From: Cannabis sativa
Lineage: Eukaryota > Streptophyta > Magnoliopsida > Rosales > Cannabaceae
Direction: 5' to 3'
Length of the DNA stretch: 64,000 nt
Assembly (NCBI RefSeq): GCF_029168945.1
Contig: NC_083603.1
Coordinates: 37,359,396 to 37,423,395 of the forward strand
The notes under the pieces: generated by a model
Database searches by the model: none
Told to the model about the DNA's origin: nothing
Seen by the model: the letters and a program-made list of their open reading frames with translations, nothing else
Shown: in pieces, positions 23,901-35,595 of the stretch
How the letters are laid out: every line of letters starts with the position of its first letter
Position numbering within the stretch: the stretch's first letter is position 1
Position numbers and translations under genes: made by a program

Positions 23901-25383
23901 CTTAGTGTAAACCATTACTAGATTCATGGATGACCTAATCGTAATCTTAAGAAAAGCTAGAACTGTTAACTAAGGTTTGCATGTTTGTTAGCTATTCTAA
24001 GAGATTAGGGGTGGACCATCCCATAGTCATTAGATAAGAAAGTGTTTGTTTTTACAAATACTACTTTTCTAAGAAAATGACTAATTCTGAAAAACAAAGT
24101 AGCAAATAAAGGAGATATTTTTCTTGATTCCAAAAGTGTTCAATCATTTGATTCTGTATAAGATGATCCCACTGCCTCTGTTGTTTTTGACACAACCGAA
24201 GAGGTTAATACCATTTATTGTTATTAGAAAAAGGTCACGGTACCTTGTTGTAGTGGGAGGGTTTCAAGGAACTCCACCTGTTATGACTTGGAAGACACTT
24301 GTGATGAAAATCTATTTTTAGTTTAAACAAATAATGGATTGTCAGAATACGAAACTAAGAAGAAAAGCCAAGAGAACTATTGTTAAAACCATTCATATGG
24401 AGTAACCAAAAGTTCTCTAATAGAAGGACAAGAAAGAAAATTTTGAAAATAAGTCTATTCAATGGACTTAACAAAACTTCCTGTTCTTAGTATTATAGCT
24501 TTGAGATTATCTAAACCTATGGCTTGTGGTATACCTGGTAATTTACTTACTCTAGTGCAAGCAATTTACTTTAGTAAGTTGCTGGAGCATTTTTCTAATG
24601 GAAATCTATAGAAGCTTCTCGACTTCTAGGCATAGATTTTATTTATCTAAGGAAAAGTTTCAACTATTCCAAAAAATAGATAAAGCCAATGAAAGAATTC
24701 CTCATGATCAACAGTGAGAGGTCTCAAATATGCTTTCCTATGCATTAGACCAGACACCTGCTGTTGAGTGGGAGTAATGAGTAGGTATCAGATTAATCGA
24801 GGAAAGGAACATTGGAAGACAATCAAGTAAATCTTAAGATCAAGAAGAGGAACTATATGTTAGTCGATAAGGGTGTATTTAATACTCTTAGACTACACCA
24901 AATCAGATTTCTAGACTTGCCTTAGTGCTAGAAAGTCTACTGATGAGATGGTGATTACTCTGGGGGTGGAGTAGAGATTTTGGAGAAGTGCAAAAACCTA
25001 TCTGAAGTCTCTAAGTCTACCAGAGAGACTGAATGTTAAAGTTGCAGGAAAGATACTTATTCAGTCTAAGGAAAGTTCTATACATTTTTGGCATTGTCCA
25101 ACATTTATTAACTACTAGTGTTACTTCCTGACTGACGCAAAAGTAGTTGCCAAAAAGTAAAGAATCCAGTATCCCTAGAGGAGTAGACATATAGAGAGAA
25201 ATTTCACAATATCAAGTATTTTGTGATTAAGGAAATGTAATGGTGGTAAAAAGGTTGTATTGAATATAACCTGTCAAATCCTATTACGAAGAGTATACTA
25301 CACACTACACTTGATTTGGATATCAAGGTGTCGAGATTATTTGAAATGCACTTTTTTGTTTTGTATTAGTGCAAGTGGCAGTT
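20907..25383 (+). mobile_element. Second noncoding Copia derivative, internal region
   Basis: This is the sense-oriented relative of 6978-15842, truncated on the left by the antisense LTR. It starts in the AT-rich leader. The motif-rich leader domain follows (22130-22900), then the noncoding body with GGGGTGGA motifs (about 23563, 23709, 24004 and 24962). The polypurine tract GTGCAAGTGGCAG stands against the LTR. There is no gag or pol. The frame at 24124-24321 corresponds to one in the minus-strand copy at 9761-9994 but has no known domain. Confidence 0.85.
22130..22900 (+). other. Leader domain with repeated GACTCTCGCCTA motifs
   Basis: Variants of GACTCTCxCCTACCGGGAC occur at about 22370, 22480 and 22865, plus GACTCTCCCCTACGGTGAC near 22290. 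Intervening blocks match the other Copia leaders. There is no open frame of note. Confidence 0.7.
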
Positions 25384-27259
25384 TGTTGGGTTTTCTGCCC
25401 TAAATAAAACCCATTTCAATATAATCAGATCTAATTAATAAAGATCAGAAATAACATTTTATGTTGCATGGTTCACATGATTTATTTCATGATTATAAAT
25501 TCTATTGGGTCCAGAACATATGTATTTGTTCATGATTATAGTGTTGTCAGTACAATGGAATATAATCATGATTATATGTTCAAAAGTTTAATTCCTTGAT
25601 TTGTCAGTTCACTGGTTTTAGACAGGCATGATAATCAGCGATAGGTATACTTACACCTTGGATAAGTGTTCTGTCCTTTCCAGGGCATTGGCAAAGTTTA
25701 CCAGTATCGGATGTATGGAGTATACATTGGAAGGGATCGATATTGAACTTTGATTAGATATGATAAATTTACTGTAATATCTATTCAATTCAATATAACC
25801 TACTTGATCATAGATCAAATGATCTTAATCCTGATATGGTTAGGTTCGATCTCAAGAGTGTTATTCATGTTCTTTGATTTGTTAGTTAAGCCTACTTTTT
25901 GATCAGGGTGATACGTACATTTTGGGAACACGGTAGTACAATTGAGTGGGAGAGCTAAACATAGATGTGGAATCTATAGCTTCTCTAGGTATTTAGAAGT
26001 GAAACAATGATTTCCTTTGAGCTTGGCTTAATAGAGATAAATGATTGAGATCTCATTTTAGTGATTATATTATTTCACTAAAATATCATTTATAGGTGGC
26101 CAAGTATTTTAAGGATAAAATACATTAAAAGGGTGTAATGGTAATTTTATCCCTATGAAATGTAGATCATCTATAGAGGATCATTGATTATTAGGATTAT
26201 AACAATGGATATTTAATAGCGTATCTATATCGTGGAACATATAGAGTGCTCTATATAACTGAGAGTGCAATTCCAAATTCTATGCGTGGATGCAACAAGG
26301 AATTAATAAGTCAGTGAATTTACCTGGTAAGTTCTGGGTGTGCTTATTGGAAGCTCAGTTATATAGGCCCATGGTCCCCATACTAGTTGAAACCATACTG
26401 CTTGTAAGACTCAGTTGATTGATTTTAATTAATCAATTATAAATCTAAAATTAGACTAAGTCTAGTTTATGAATTTTCACTAAGCAAGGGCAAAATTGTG
26501 AAGAAAAAAGATTCTAGGTTTTATTTATTAATTGAAAGACTTTATTCAGTCTAATTAATAAATATGTTAAATGACAAAATTATTTAATAATTAATTTTTA
26601 GTTATTAAATAATTGAAATTGGAATTTAAGTGGTTAAGTTGGCAAATTGGCATTTTTGAGAAAATGAGATGGAAAAATGACAAAATGGCAAAATTGCAAA
26701 GTGGGGCCAAATCCAATACCCATGGCCGGCCACTTAGTGTAGATTTTACCATTTATTTTTTTATTATTTTAATGCTAATTAAATCTAACATAAACCTAGG
26801 TGGTTGCCTATAAATAGATAGTGATGGCTCACACTTAAGATAGATGAAATTTCACTTTCAGAATACTTTCCTGAGCTTTCTCTCTATTAGACCGAAACCA
26901 CCTTTCCTCTTATTCTCTTCATATTATTCAGCCTTTAGTGATAGAGTGAGTGCCCACACACATCAAGTGGTATCTCAATCATAGTGTGTAATGCTGTGAA
27001 GAATCCAATCAACCAGAAGGAGAATCGGGCTCAAGGAAGGAGAGAAAGAGATCCAGGTTCAGATCTTGATAATGCTCTGCTACATAAAGGAATCGAGGGA
27101 TAGAGATCTGAACAGAAGGAGTCATTATATTCCGCTGCACCCAATGTAAGGTTTCCTAAAATTTATATGTGTTTATTTCATTGTTTTAGAAATTCATATT
27201 AGGATGTTAATGAAACATACTTTTTAGTAAATCTAGATCCTGGTAAAATATTTCCAACA
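25384..27259 (+). mobile_element. 3' LTR of the second Copia derivative
   Basis: It starts TGTTGGGTTTTCTGCCC and ends TATTTCCAACA, 1876 bp, preceded by the purine tract. It contains a TATAAATAG box at about 26811. Its right flank begins CTACC, but the left LTR is lost, so no target duplication can be checked. It interrupts or abuts the Transposase_28-like gene region. Confidence 0.93.
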
Positions 27260-27332
27260 CTACCCTCCTGTGCGCTTTGCAAGCAGTAATCCGGGGACTA
27301 GTGGTTAGACAAGTACTACTAGCTCGACTAGT

Positions 27333-29770
27333 ATGGGTGCTTGGAGCCTCGAGGACATCAATGCAGGGGCCACCCTTCCTCTTAAAGACTACTTCAAGGA
27401 TTATGTAAACCACATTGGAGTTGCCCCATTCCATCTGACTCCCATCTCTTATAGGATTCTCGCTAGTTTGAAAGTTTTGTATAAAATTCTGCACAGGGAA
27501 TGTCCCACACCAGTAGAGATTGAGTTTCTCTACTCAGTTAAGGCTGTTACATCAAGGAAGAACGCTGGAGTGGGCTTTTTCTATCTTGGTAGTCATTCTT
27601 GCGAACCTAAAATTCTTGTAGCCTTGCTTAATAAAGTGTCTTTCAAGGATAAATTCTTCTGGACGTCTGGTCTTTCCCCTATCGGCACAACCACGTTTCG
27701 TGAACTTCGTAAGTGAATGGTCTCTTCTTACTTGTTTACATCAGTCTCCTTTTTCAAGTTTTTTGACTACTGTGTTGTTTGTCTAAACAGCTCTTTTGAT
27801 GAGACCTACTCCTACACCCGATATACTTAGTAGGAACAGGCGCTTGTTAACTCTTCCCTACGGCCTTCGGTCATGCAACTACATATTGAACGAAGTTAAC
27901 TTGCGATCCGTGGGCCTTCTCGCTGATCATGAATATACTTGCGATTACAAGTTTCCCAAGTATTATTCTTGGCAGGAAATAATTGTTCCAGCTGAGGACA
28001 AGGCCTGGGATCGCTTGGCCCAAGAACAATACCTTCAAATGACTGCCCCTCGGGAATCTGGTGAAGGAGCATCCCGAGGTAACCAATGTGGCTGGTCTCC
28101 TACAGTACTTAGGGCTCAGCGTAATACATTAGTTACCGTCCAGGACTCATGTCTTAATTATTATATTTGGAATTTCATTCTCGTGGACCGCATTGCTCAT
28201 AAGTTTGACAGTTAATATCCTAGATTCCACATCCAGATTAGCTGTCACAAGTCATTTTATGGTATAGCCGAAAAATACGGTACAATGGAAGATAGGGTAG
28301 GTGACATATATGCGAGCTGGGATTTAGAGCCAATCGAGCCTTATGATATATTAAAAATTACATGGTGTAGGGATTTTAGCGAATATTATGGTCCTTCTAC
28401 CCCTTCTTCTAGTGACAACTCGCCTTCTAGTGATTTTGGTAAATCCCTTAGGAGGAAAATTATTCTCCTCTCCCTTTTTTAATCGGCCTTTATAATTATT
28501 GTAATGCCTCGTCTTGTTTTGTAGACATGGGTTTTGAAGACATCATGGACAGTAAGCGGAAGAAAAGGACATCCAACCCTGGAGTTCCTACTCCTGTCGA
28601 GGTAATTCCTCCCAAGAGGCAAAGGAAAACCACCGTCCGTAAGAAGAAACCACTGGTCGAGCCCATCGATCTCAAGGTTTCGGAAAACGAGATCAAAGAG
28701 CAAGTTCCTCTTCTAGCTATTCCCGACGGCAATGCTCCTCGCCCCGAGGCGACCCCCGCTAATGCTTCCTCGAGCCAAGCCATTGAGACCCTGACGGTCG
28801 AGGTTTCGGACAACGAGATCAAAGAGCAAGTTCCTCCTCCATCTATTCCCGATGCTAATGCACCTCGCCCCGAGGCGACCCCCGCTAATGCTTCCTCGAG
28901 CCAAGCCATTGAGACCCTAACGGTCGCAGCAGGGGAAGCTGGGTCTGAATTTGCCAAAGCATTTGGAGTCCTCTGTTTGCGTAAACTTCAAACTCTTCTT
29001 TCCCTGGACTTGGATTTTCTCAATCTTTAGAGCCCAAAAGATATGCTCTCAAAGAGCTTGGAGTGTCATTTAATGGTACGTGGGCTTTGTTATTATAATT
29101 ATATTATTCTTTTTTTTTACCCCTGTTTCATATCCATCCGTTTGCAATTCTCCAAGCTTCTTTCGCTGATTTTGCTTCTAACCGATTACTCAATGAGTGG
29201 CTTGAATACTTGGAGGGTGACGTTCATAAGTTACAATCACAATGCAAGGTTGTGAGTGAGCAACGAGACAACACCCAACAGGAGAATACTTGCCTCAAGC
29301 AAGAAATCGAGAAAACAAAGTACAAAGCCGAGAAGAAGAAGAAGGAAGCCAAGAAGGAAAAAGAGGAAGCCGATAAGGCGAAAGAGGAGGCCGTGAAGGC
29401 AAAAGAGGAAGCTGAGAAGGTGAAAGAGGAGGCCATGAAGGAAAAAGAGGAAGCCGAGAAGGCTAAAGAGGTGGCCGAGAAGGCAAAAGAAAAAGCCGAG
29501 AAAGCCATTAAAGACCAAGCCGATGAGTTTGAGGAGATGCTTGCTGAAAAACTTGCCGAGAAAGAAGTCGAGACCAGAGAACGGTGCGACAAGGTTGGTT
29601 TTCGCACTTTTTATAGGGCCTGCCTTTGGAACCCTAATATGGACACCAGCTTCTTGGAGGAGAAGGAAGAGGAAACTTTAGCTCTTTGCAAGAAGACCAG
29701 GTTGGAGGAAGGAGATGACGAGGTTGAGGAAGAAGAAGAGGAAGACCTGTCTAAGTCTCTCAGCATGTAA
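27333..29770 (+). CDS. Putative gypsy-type transposon (Transposase_28-like) protein, 5 predicted exons
   Basis: Predicted exons are 27333-27708, 27791-28078, 28525-28980, 29031-29075 and 29157-29770, giving about 592 residues. All four introns are phase 1 with GT-AG ends; the third (50 bp) is short for a plant, so that join is least sure. The N-terminal part (LPLKDYFKDYVNHIGVAPF and LTPISYRILASLKVLY) resembles the putative gypsy-type transposon family. The middle is basic and Pro-rich, with two consecutive 42-residue repeats (28677-28802 and 28803-28928). A Lys/Glu/Ala coiled coil follows (about 29310-29530), then an acidic tail. An in-frame stop lies just upstream of the ATG. Its function is unknown. 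It may be an extra open frame carried by a Tat-type retroelement rather than a host gene. Confidence 0.6.
28677..28928 (+). repeat. In-frame tandem duplication, 126-bp unit
   Basis: Two adjacent copies of 126 bp (42 codons), both starting GTTTCGGA, differ at few positions (for example LLAIPDG versus PPSIPDA). The frame is kept, so this looks like a recent coding duplication within exon 3. Confidence 0.9.
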
Positions 29771-30193
29771 ACTTGGTTTTTATTTATCTCCGTTTTTTCT
29801 TCTAGAAAAATGGCCCTTTGGCCTAGACATCCCTTTTTTCTTTTAGAAAAATGTCCCTTTGGCCGAGACAATGGTTTGCCTCTAGCGGCACTCTTTTTTT
29901 TGTAAATACAAATTTGCAAGGTTGGATGGCCAACTTCTCTTTTTAACGCCTTTTTTTTTGGAAAGGCAAATTTGCAAGGTTGGATTGCCAACTTTGCTTT
30001 TTAACGCCTCGCATTTTTAACTTTAAACTTTAATATGCGGATGTTTGCTTGTGTTTTGTTCACAATATAAACTATCACATGGATAAAGTTTATTAGGGAT
30101 TTCCATTACTTGTCCTTTCTTCCGACGTTAAGTAGTTAATTTCCTACTTTACGTGCGAGCATCTTATATGCCCGTTCCTCAATCTGCGAGCCA
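29771..30193 (+). other. 3' flank with imperfect direct repeats
   Basis: There is no gene here. Two repeat pairs are visible: AGAAAAATGGCCCTTTGGCC-type at 29805 and 29846, and CAAATTTGCAAGGTTGGAT...CTTTTTAACGCC at about 29909 and 29967. This could be the 3' untranslated region of the preceding coding unit or element-specific sequence. Confidence 0.5.
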
Positions 30194-30607
30194 TCATCGA
30201 TTCCACCTCGCAATCATCAGAAATGATCTTATTTTGAGCAAATTCAAATATATTCTCAATGAACTTGTAATTTTGTATATATTTTCATTGCTTACATGAG
30301 TAGTTAAATTTTCTACCCACGTGTTGGACCTTGCCCCTCCCCTTAAGGTTTGATTCATCTTACTCTTCCTATAAGGGTTTCTGCGACTTTCTTTCTGATG
30401 AGCCTGAAGAGAGGGTCGATGAATTTCGTCCGGTGTTCCACGTATCTTAGGTTGTGTCTCCTGTGAGTTTTGAGTATATCCCTGGCTTGCTCCCTGCCCC
30501 TTGGTGTGCGAACCGCGAGGTTTGCCTCGTGGATCTCTTATCCCAAGGTTAGATTGTTTTTTGGTACCATCTTCTCTTATCCCAAGATCGCGATTTTCTA
30601 ATTCCAC
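30194..30607 (-). CDS. Unrecognised antisense open frame, 137 codons
   Basis: A hydrophilic, Arg/Gln/Ser-rich frame beginning MELENRDLGIREDGTKKQ, converging with the upstream coding unit. I do not recognise a domain. The style (basic, Gln-rich, low hydrophobicity) resembles retrotransposon gag linker regions, so a gag fragment of an antisense Tat-like element is possible. It could equally be a chance frame. The Tekay LTR starts about 60 bases downstream on the plus strand. Confidence 0.25.
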   Translation of the reverse strand: MELENRDLGIREDGTKKQSNLGIRDPRGKPRGSHTKGQGASQGYTQNSQETQPKIRGTPDEIHRPSLQAHQKESRRNPYRKSKMNQTLRGGARSNTWVENLTTHVSNENIYKITSSLRIYLNLLKIRSFLMIARWNR

Positions 30608-31796
30608 AATTGGTATGTACCTGGTTGGTAACCATATTTAATCTTGGGAAGGTACATAGACAAAATTTATTGTAAAGCCCGCTTAGTTTAATTTGGAAAT
30701 TAGCAGTTAATTATGATTAATTATGAAAATTATTTATAGCTATTTAAATAATTTATTATACTGATATTTATGGAATTCAGAGATGCATTTTTATGTCATG
30801 TAGTAGTTTACATATTTTGCATTTCCGGTGCCCGGTATTTTGGAACCCGGCGTTTGGCTCAGTAGAAATCACAACTTAGTATGTTAGTAGTTTGAGACGG
30901 TTTATTAGACATTGGGAATGTCGGGAATGGCCAGGAATTTAGAATTTCCCAAAAATACCCCTTTAGTGTTAATTATGTGGTTTTAGTGTGGAGGGGCAAA
31001 ATGGTCTTTTTGCCCCAATGACTTTTTGTCTTTTAGTGAATTTATTAATTGAAAAATAAAGGTTTATTTATGCTTTATTTGGCTGAAATGCATTGTTATG
31101 TTAAGTGGCTTTAGTTCATTTTCACAAAAATTCAACACTTAGAAAAAAATAGAATTTTCAAAAGCTCTTTTCTCTCAAGCACTCTCTCCTTTTTCGGCCC
31201 TCCTTGAGCAGCAAGGAAGTGGAATTTTCCTTGGTGATTCAAGCTCATTTTGAGCAGATTTAGTGTTCTCTATTTGCTAGTAAGTCTTCTTCATCCTTTC
31301 TTAATGTTCTTGATGTTTTTAAGATGAAAATGGTAGGTTGCATGTTAGTTTTGGATGGCTGTTTGTTGCTGTGTTTTTATGTTTTTTTCAGAAGCTTAAT
31401 TAGGTTTAAAATGAATGGATTATCTAGGTTTTAATGCATGCTTGCTACCTTGTTTAAAGCTTTAGTGTTTCTATGTAAAATATGTGATTTTTGAAAGAAA
31501 TGGTTATGTTTTGTTGCTGTGATGTTGTGGAAGTTTGTTATTGTTTCCAGAGGTTATTCTAAGCTTGTTTATGTAAGTTTAGATGGATTTGATTGCATGC
31601 TAGCTAGGTTTGCTCAAGCTTGAGTTTAGAACTCAAAGCTTGAGCTCTCATGGTGATTTTTGATTGGGTGCAATCTGGGTGGTTTTGTTGCTTTAGAAAT
31701 GTTCTAGAGGTTGTATAGAACAGGTCTGGAAGGTTTCATGTGATTTGGGGTTGATTTGTGCAAGATATGAAAATTTGAGTTTGCTGCCTGCGAGGA

Positions 31797-31888
31797 ACCG
31801 GAATTCCGGTTGTGCATCCGGAATTCCGGATGGGGTTCTGAATTTTCCCAGAACCGAAATTCCGGTTGGGCAACCGGTCTACCGGTTG
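31797..31888 (+). repeat. Palindrome cluster in LTR 1
   Basis: Within 92 bp lie ACCGGAATTCCGGT (31797-31810), the perfect 18-bp palindrome CATCCGGAATTCCGGATG (31815-31832), ACCGAAATTCCGGT (31854-31867) and the inverted repeat CAACCGGT-CT-ACCGGTTG (31871-31888). The cluster recurs at 34911-35002 and 38637-38727. Confidence 0.92.
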
Positions 31889-32217
31889 GGGAAAATTCAG
31901 GGGCCCTAGTTTTCCTCGTTTTTATGTTTTAGGGGGTATTGCCATGCTTTTTATCGATAGGGAAACTTTTAGCTCCTAGTTTAAGTCCCCGGGAAGTGAT
32001 TTAGCGTGTCACTTATAGTGTTGTGATTTTTATGGTTTAGGAGCCTATAATCCGCCTCGCAGTTTAAGTTCCATTCTGGTTGACCGGCACACCTGAATTC
32101 GGAATCCAGGTAAGATTAGTATAACAGTATGTAGATTACATGTTTAGCGAGCATGTAGGAAGCCTGTTAGATTACATTAGTTATGTATGTTGGCTTCGAA
32201 CCATCCAACCCTGTCAC

Positions 32218-32428
32218 GTCGGTACATGCTAGAGTATGACCGGTTCGACCGATCAAGCTGACACTTGGTTGGTGGTTCCGTACTATTGACGTATCCCGTC
32301 GGTACAGGCTGGAGTATGACCAGCAGCCGGAGTATGACCTGTTCGACCGATCAGGAGGATATAGTAACACGTCGGTACAGGCTGGAGTATGACCAACAGC
32401 CGGACTATGACCGGTTCGACCGATCAGG
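32218..32428 (+). repeat. LTR 1 minisatellite
   Basis: This is the same three-unit array as at 3164-3392. The first unit is shortened by an internal deletion. Confidence 0.88.
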
Positions 32429-32469
32429 TTGTTACGTGTCAATAGTACCGTCCCTATGAACGTTCAGAA

Positions 32470-32560
32470 CTCAGTACCATGTTGGACATGGCAGTAGTGG
32501 CTCAGTATCGTGTTGGACACGGCAGTAGCGGGACTCAGTATCGTGTTGGACACGACAGTT
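32470..32560 (+). repeat. LTR 1 hairpin array
   Basis: Three hairpins: CCATGT-TGG-ACATGG, TCGTGT-TGG-ACACGG and TCGTGT-TGG-ACACGA. Relative to other copies, the first and third change both arms in a matching way. Confidence 0.88.
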
Positions 32561-33003
32561 AGGGTTGTGATCAAGGGTATGGGCGTCTGATCATGACTGG
32601 GATTTATGTATGAGTATTATTATGCTTTTCTTACTGAGTCTGTCGACTCACAGTTCTACGTTTATGTGTAGGTAAAGGCAAGGCTAGAGCTGATGGACCG
32701 TGAGCGAGCTTATGAAGGTTGTACATGTCGGGGCGGTCAGGCCTGGAGAGTACGATCCTCAGGACAGCGAGGCTGATTTTGTAACTAGTCGCTAGGCGAC
32801 ATTATTTTGTATAAACAGTTAAATCTTTTTGTAAATGATTTTGTAATCGGTATCCCGAGTCTTTTGTAATATTATTTTATAAGTTTAATTAAAAAGCAAA
32901 AATTTTAATTAATCACGTTTTCCATAAACCTCGTTGATTAGCAACGAGCTGCACAGCATGTTTAAAAATCACGTAATACGCCTATGTTAGTTAGGGTGTT
33001 ACA

Positions 33004-33019
33004 ATTTGGTATCAGAGCC
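33004..33019 (+). promoter_or_regulatory. Primer-binding site, initiator tRNA-Met
   Basis: TGGTATCAGAGCC starts three bases after the LTR end. It is the standard plant initiator-Met primer site and marks minus-strand DNA synthesis for this Tekay element. Confidence 0.92.
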
Positions 33020-33283
33020 GCCAGGTTGTCTTCCGAAGATCGTCACGACATGTACAATCATCATCAACAGTTAGCTCGTTTCACGGTTCAGTAAGCCTTT
33101 ATTGCTTTAGTAGTTTATTTATTTATTTATGAAAAAGAAAAGCCTGTTAGGAAGCATGTTAGTAGCCTGATAGTAGAATAGGTGCATGTTTCGTTTTTAA
33201 TTTCCAAATTAAGCGGCATTAGTAAGCTCTTGATGATCGTGACCTGAATTGCCAACTCGGGATTTCGAGGCGATTCAGACTAG

Positions 33284-33875
33284 ATGGACGCCAGGCGAAA
33301 TATTAGGAGTCAGGGCATTGTAGTCGGGTCAGATCAAGGTCAAGGAGCTCAGTTCTTCCCCCAAGTGTTATGGGCCGAGGTAGAGGTCCCAGGGGCAGGG
33401 CTCGTGGTCGGGGTGATGTCAACTCGCCACAGGCTGCCCAGGTCAATCAGGAAGCCCAGAATTGGGAAGTTGGGTTTGCTGAAATGCAAGCCAGAATAGA
33501 GGAGCAAGATAATGAGATTCAGAGATTGAGGCAGCACGGTGCTCCTGCTGTGCCGGTGCCAGAAGTTCCAGTGGCACCTGCCCCTGCTGCTCAGGTCGAG
33601 GTAGTGGTAGCGGGAAAGTGATGAAGGCCGATTAGTGGCTAACGGTGATCACCAAAATCCTGAACTTTATGGGTGTCACCGGTAATGACAGAGTGGTGAG
33701 TGCCACTTTCCAGTTTCAAGAAGACGCTCTGGTCTGGTGGGACATGGTGTCTCAGATTCACGACATCACCACCATGACCTGGGAAAGGTTCCAGGAACTC
33801 TTCAACGCCAAGTATTATAATGAGGCAGTCAGAAGCGTTAAGAGGAAAGAGTTCGCTCACCTGACCCAGCGTGAA
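33284..33875 (+). pseudogene. Tekay gag, 5' part, frameshifted and truncated
   Basis: The leader frame (33284 or 33370 start) has a Gly/Arg-rich N-terminus (MGRGRGPRGRARGRG) and a short coiled segment (QARIEEQDNEIQRLRQ), and ends at a stop at 33619-33621. A second frame from 33645 holds the Retrotrans_gag core: ILNFMGVTGNDRV, FQFQEDALVWWDMV, TWERFQELFNAKYY and VKRKEFAHLTQ. Sequence between the two pieces is missing. The core is then cut off exactly at the start of LTR 2 (33876), losing the rest of gag and all of pol. Confidence 0.85.
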
Positions 33876-34910
33876 TGTAAAGCCCGCTTAGTTAATTTGG
33901 AAATTAGCAGTTGTTTATGTTTAATTATGAAATTATTTATAGCTATTTAAATAATTTATTATACTGTTATTTATGTTATTCAGTATCTTGCATATTTTGC
34001 ATTTCCGGTGTCCGGTCTTTTGGAACTCGGCGTTTGGCTCAATAGAAATCACAACTTAGTATGTTAGTAATTTGGGGACGGGTTTTAGACATTGGGAATG
34101 TCGGGAATGGCCGGGAATTTAGAATTTCCCAAAAATACCCTTTAGTTTGATTTATGTGATTTTATGGTGGAGGGGCAAAATGGTCTTTTTGCCCCAATGA
34201 CTTTTTGTCTTTTAGTGACTTTTTATTTGGAAAATAAATGTTTATTTTATGTGTTTATGTGGCTGAAGTAAAGTGGTATATTTGGCTTGAAAATCTTATT
34301 TTCCTTTATTTCCACACATAGTCAAATTAGAAAGAAAATTTCAAAACTCACACACTCAAAGCTCTCTTTCTTTTCGGCTGGGTATTGGGGATTCAAAGGC
34401 TGGGTTTTTCAAGCTTGATTCTTCACATTTTAGAAACTCTTAATTGTGGTATGTATCTCTTACTTGCTCTTCTTGGTCTTCTTGGAATTTTGATAAAAAA
34501 ATGAGTTAATGCATGTTAATTTGAATGTTGTTGCTGCTGGGTTTGATTGTTGATCTCTGAGGTTAAATCATGATTTTTAGGTGTTAATTAAGCTACTTGT
34601 GGTGTATGATTCCTAGGTTGAGCATGCTAGAATTTTCTTATGCATGAACTAGGTTTCGTTTTCTGCTGTATTTCTATGCTTGATTATGTGATTCTAAGCT
34701 AGCTTGAGGCTTGTGAGTGAGCTTTAGCCAAGTTTGAGTTTTTACTCAAAGCTTGGAGCTCACATGGTGAATTTTGCTTCTGAGGTTTCTGGGTTAGTTT
34801 GTTACCTTAGATTTGTTCTTTGGGGTGTTTAGAGCAGGTCTGGAAAGTTTGGAACCAATTGGGGTTGAATTGGTCGAGTTATGAAAAATTTGGTTTGCTG
34901 CCTGCGAGGA

Positions 34911-35002
34911 ACCGGAATTCCGGTTGTGCATCCGGAATTCCGGATGAGGGTTCTGAATTTTCCAGAACCGGAATTCCGGTTGGGCAACCGGTCTACCGGT
35001 TG
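34911..35002 (+). repeat. Palindrome cluster in LTR 2
   Basis: It has the same arrangement as in LTR 1, with all ACCGGAATTCCGGT-type palindromes perfect, including the third, which is mutated in LTR 1. Confidence 0.9.
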
Positions 35003-35328
35003 GGGAAAATTCAGGGACCCTAGTTTTCCTCGTTTTTATGTTTTAGGGGTATTGCCATGCTTTTTATCGATAGGGAAACTTTTAGTTCATAGTTTTAGTC
35101 CCCGGGAAGTGATTTAGCGTGTCACTTATAGCGTTGTGATTTTTATGGTTAGGAGCCGATGTCCGCTCGGCTTCGGTTCCGGTCGGGTTGGCCAAGCACA
35201 CGAATTCGGAATCCAGGTAAGATTAGTATAACAGTATGCATATGTAGATTACATGTTTAGCGAGCATGTAGGAAGCCTGTTAGATTACATTAGTTGTATG
35301 TTGGCTTCGAACCATCCAACCCTGTCAC

Positions 35329-35554
35329 GTCGGTACAGGCTGGAGTATGACCAGCAGCCGGAGTATGACCGGTTTGACCGATCAGGCTGACACTTGGTTG
35401 GTGGTTCCGTGCTATTGACGTATCCCGTCGGTACAGCCGGAGTATGACCAGCGGCGGAGTATGACCGGTTCGACCGATCAGAGGATATAGTAACACGTCG
35501 GTACGAAATTTGGAGTATGACCAAGAATGAGTATGACCGGTTCGACCGATCAGG
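35329..35554 (+). repeat. LTR 2 minisatellite
   Basis: Three units of the family array, more decayed than in LTR 3 (short deletions in units 2 and 3). Confidence 0.88.
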
Positions 35555-35595
35555 TTGTTACGTGTCAATAGTACCGTCCCTATGAACGTTCAAAA

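Larger units (their letters stand above)
30671..33003 (+). mobile_element. Tekay-type LTR 1 (2.33 kb)
   Basis: It runs from TGTAAAGCCCGCTTAG to TTAGGGTGTTACA and is followed by a primer-binding site, so it is a 5' LTR. It contains the palindrome cluster (31797-31888), the minisatellite (32218-32428) and the hairpin array (32470-32560). The left flank TTTAT matches neither flank of the other two LTRs. Confidence 0.92.

Noticed and set aside
29224..29607. Minus-strand open frames rich in Ser/Phe/Leu opposite the coiled-coil exon
   Set aside because: They are mirror frames of a Lys/Glu/Ala repeat on the plus strand. The plus frame joins with upstream exons and has the coherent composition.
30194..30607. 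Naming the antisense frame a Tat gag
   Set aside because: Composition is suggestive only. No zinc knuckle or gag core motif is visible, so it is listed as unrecognised with low confidence.
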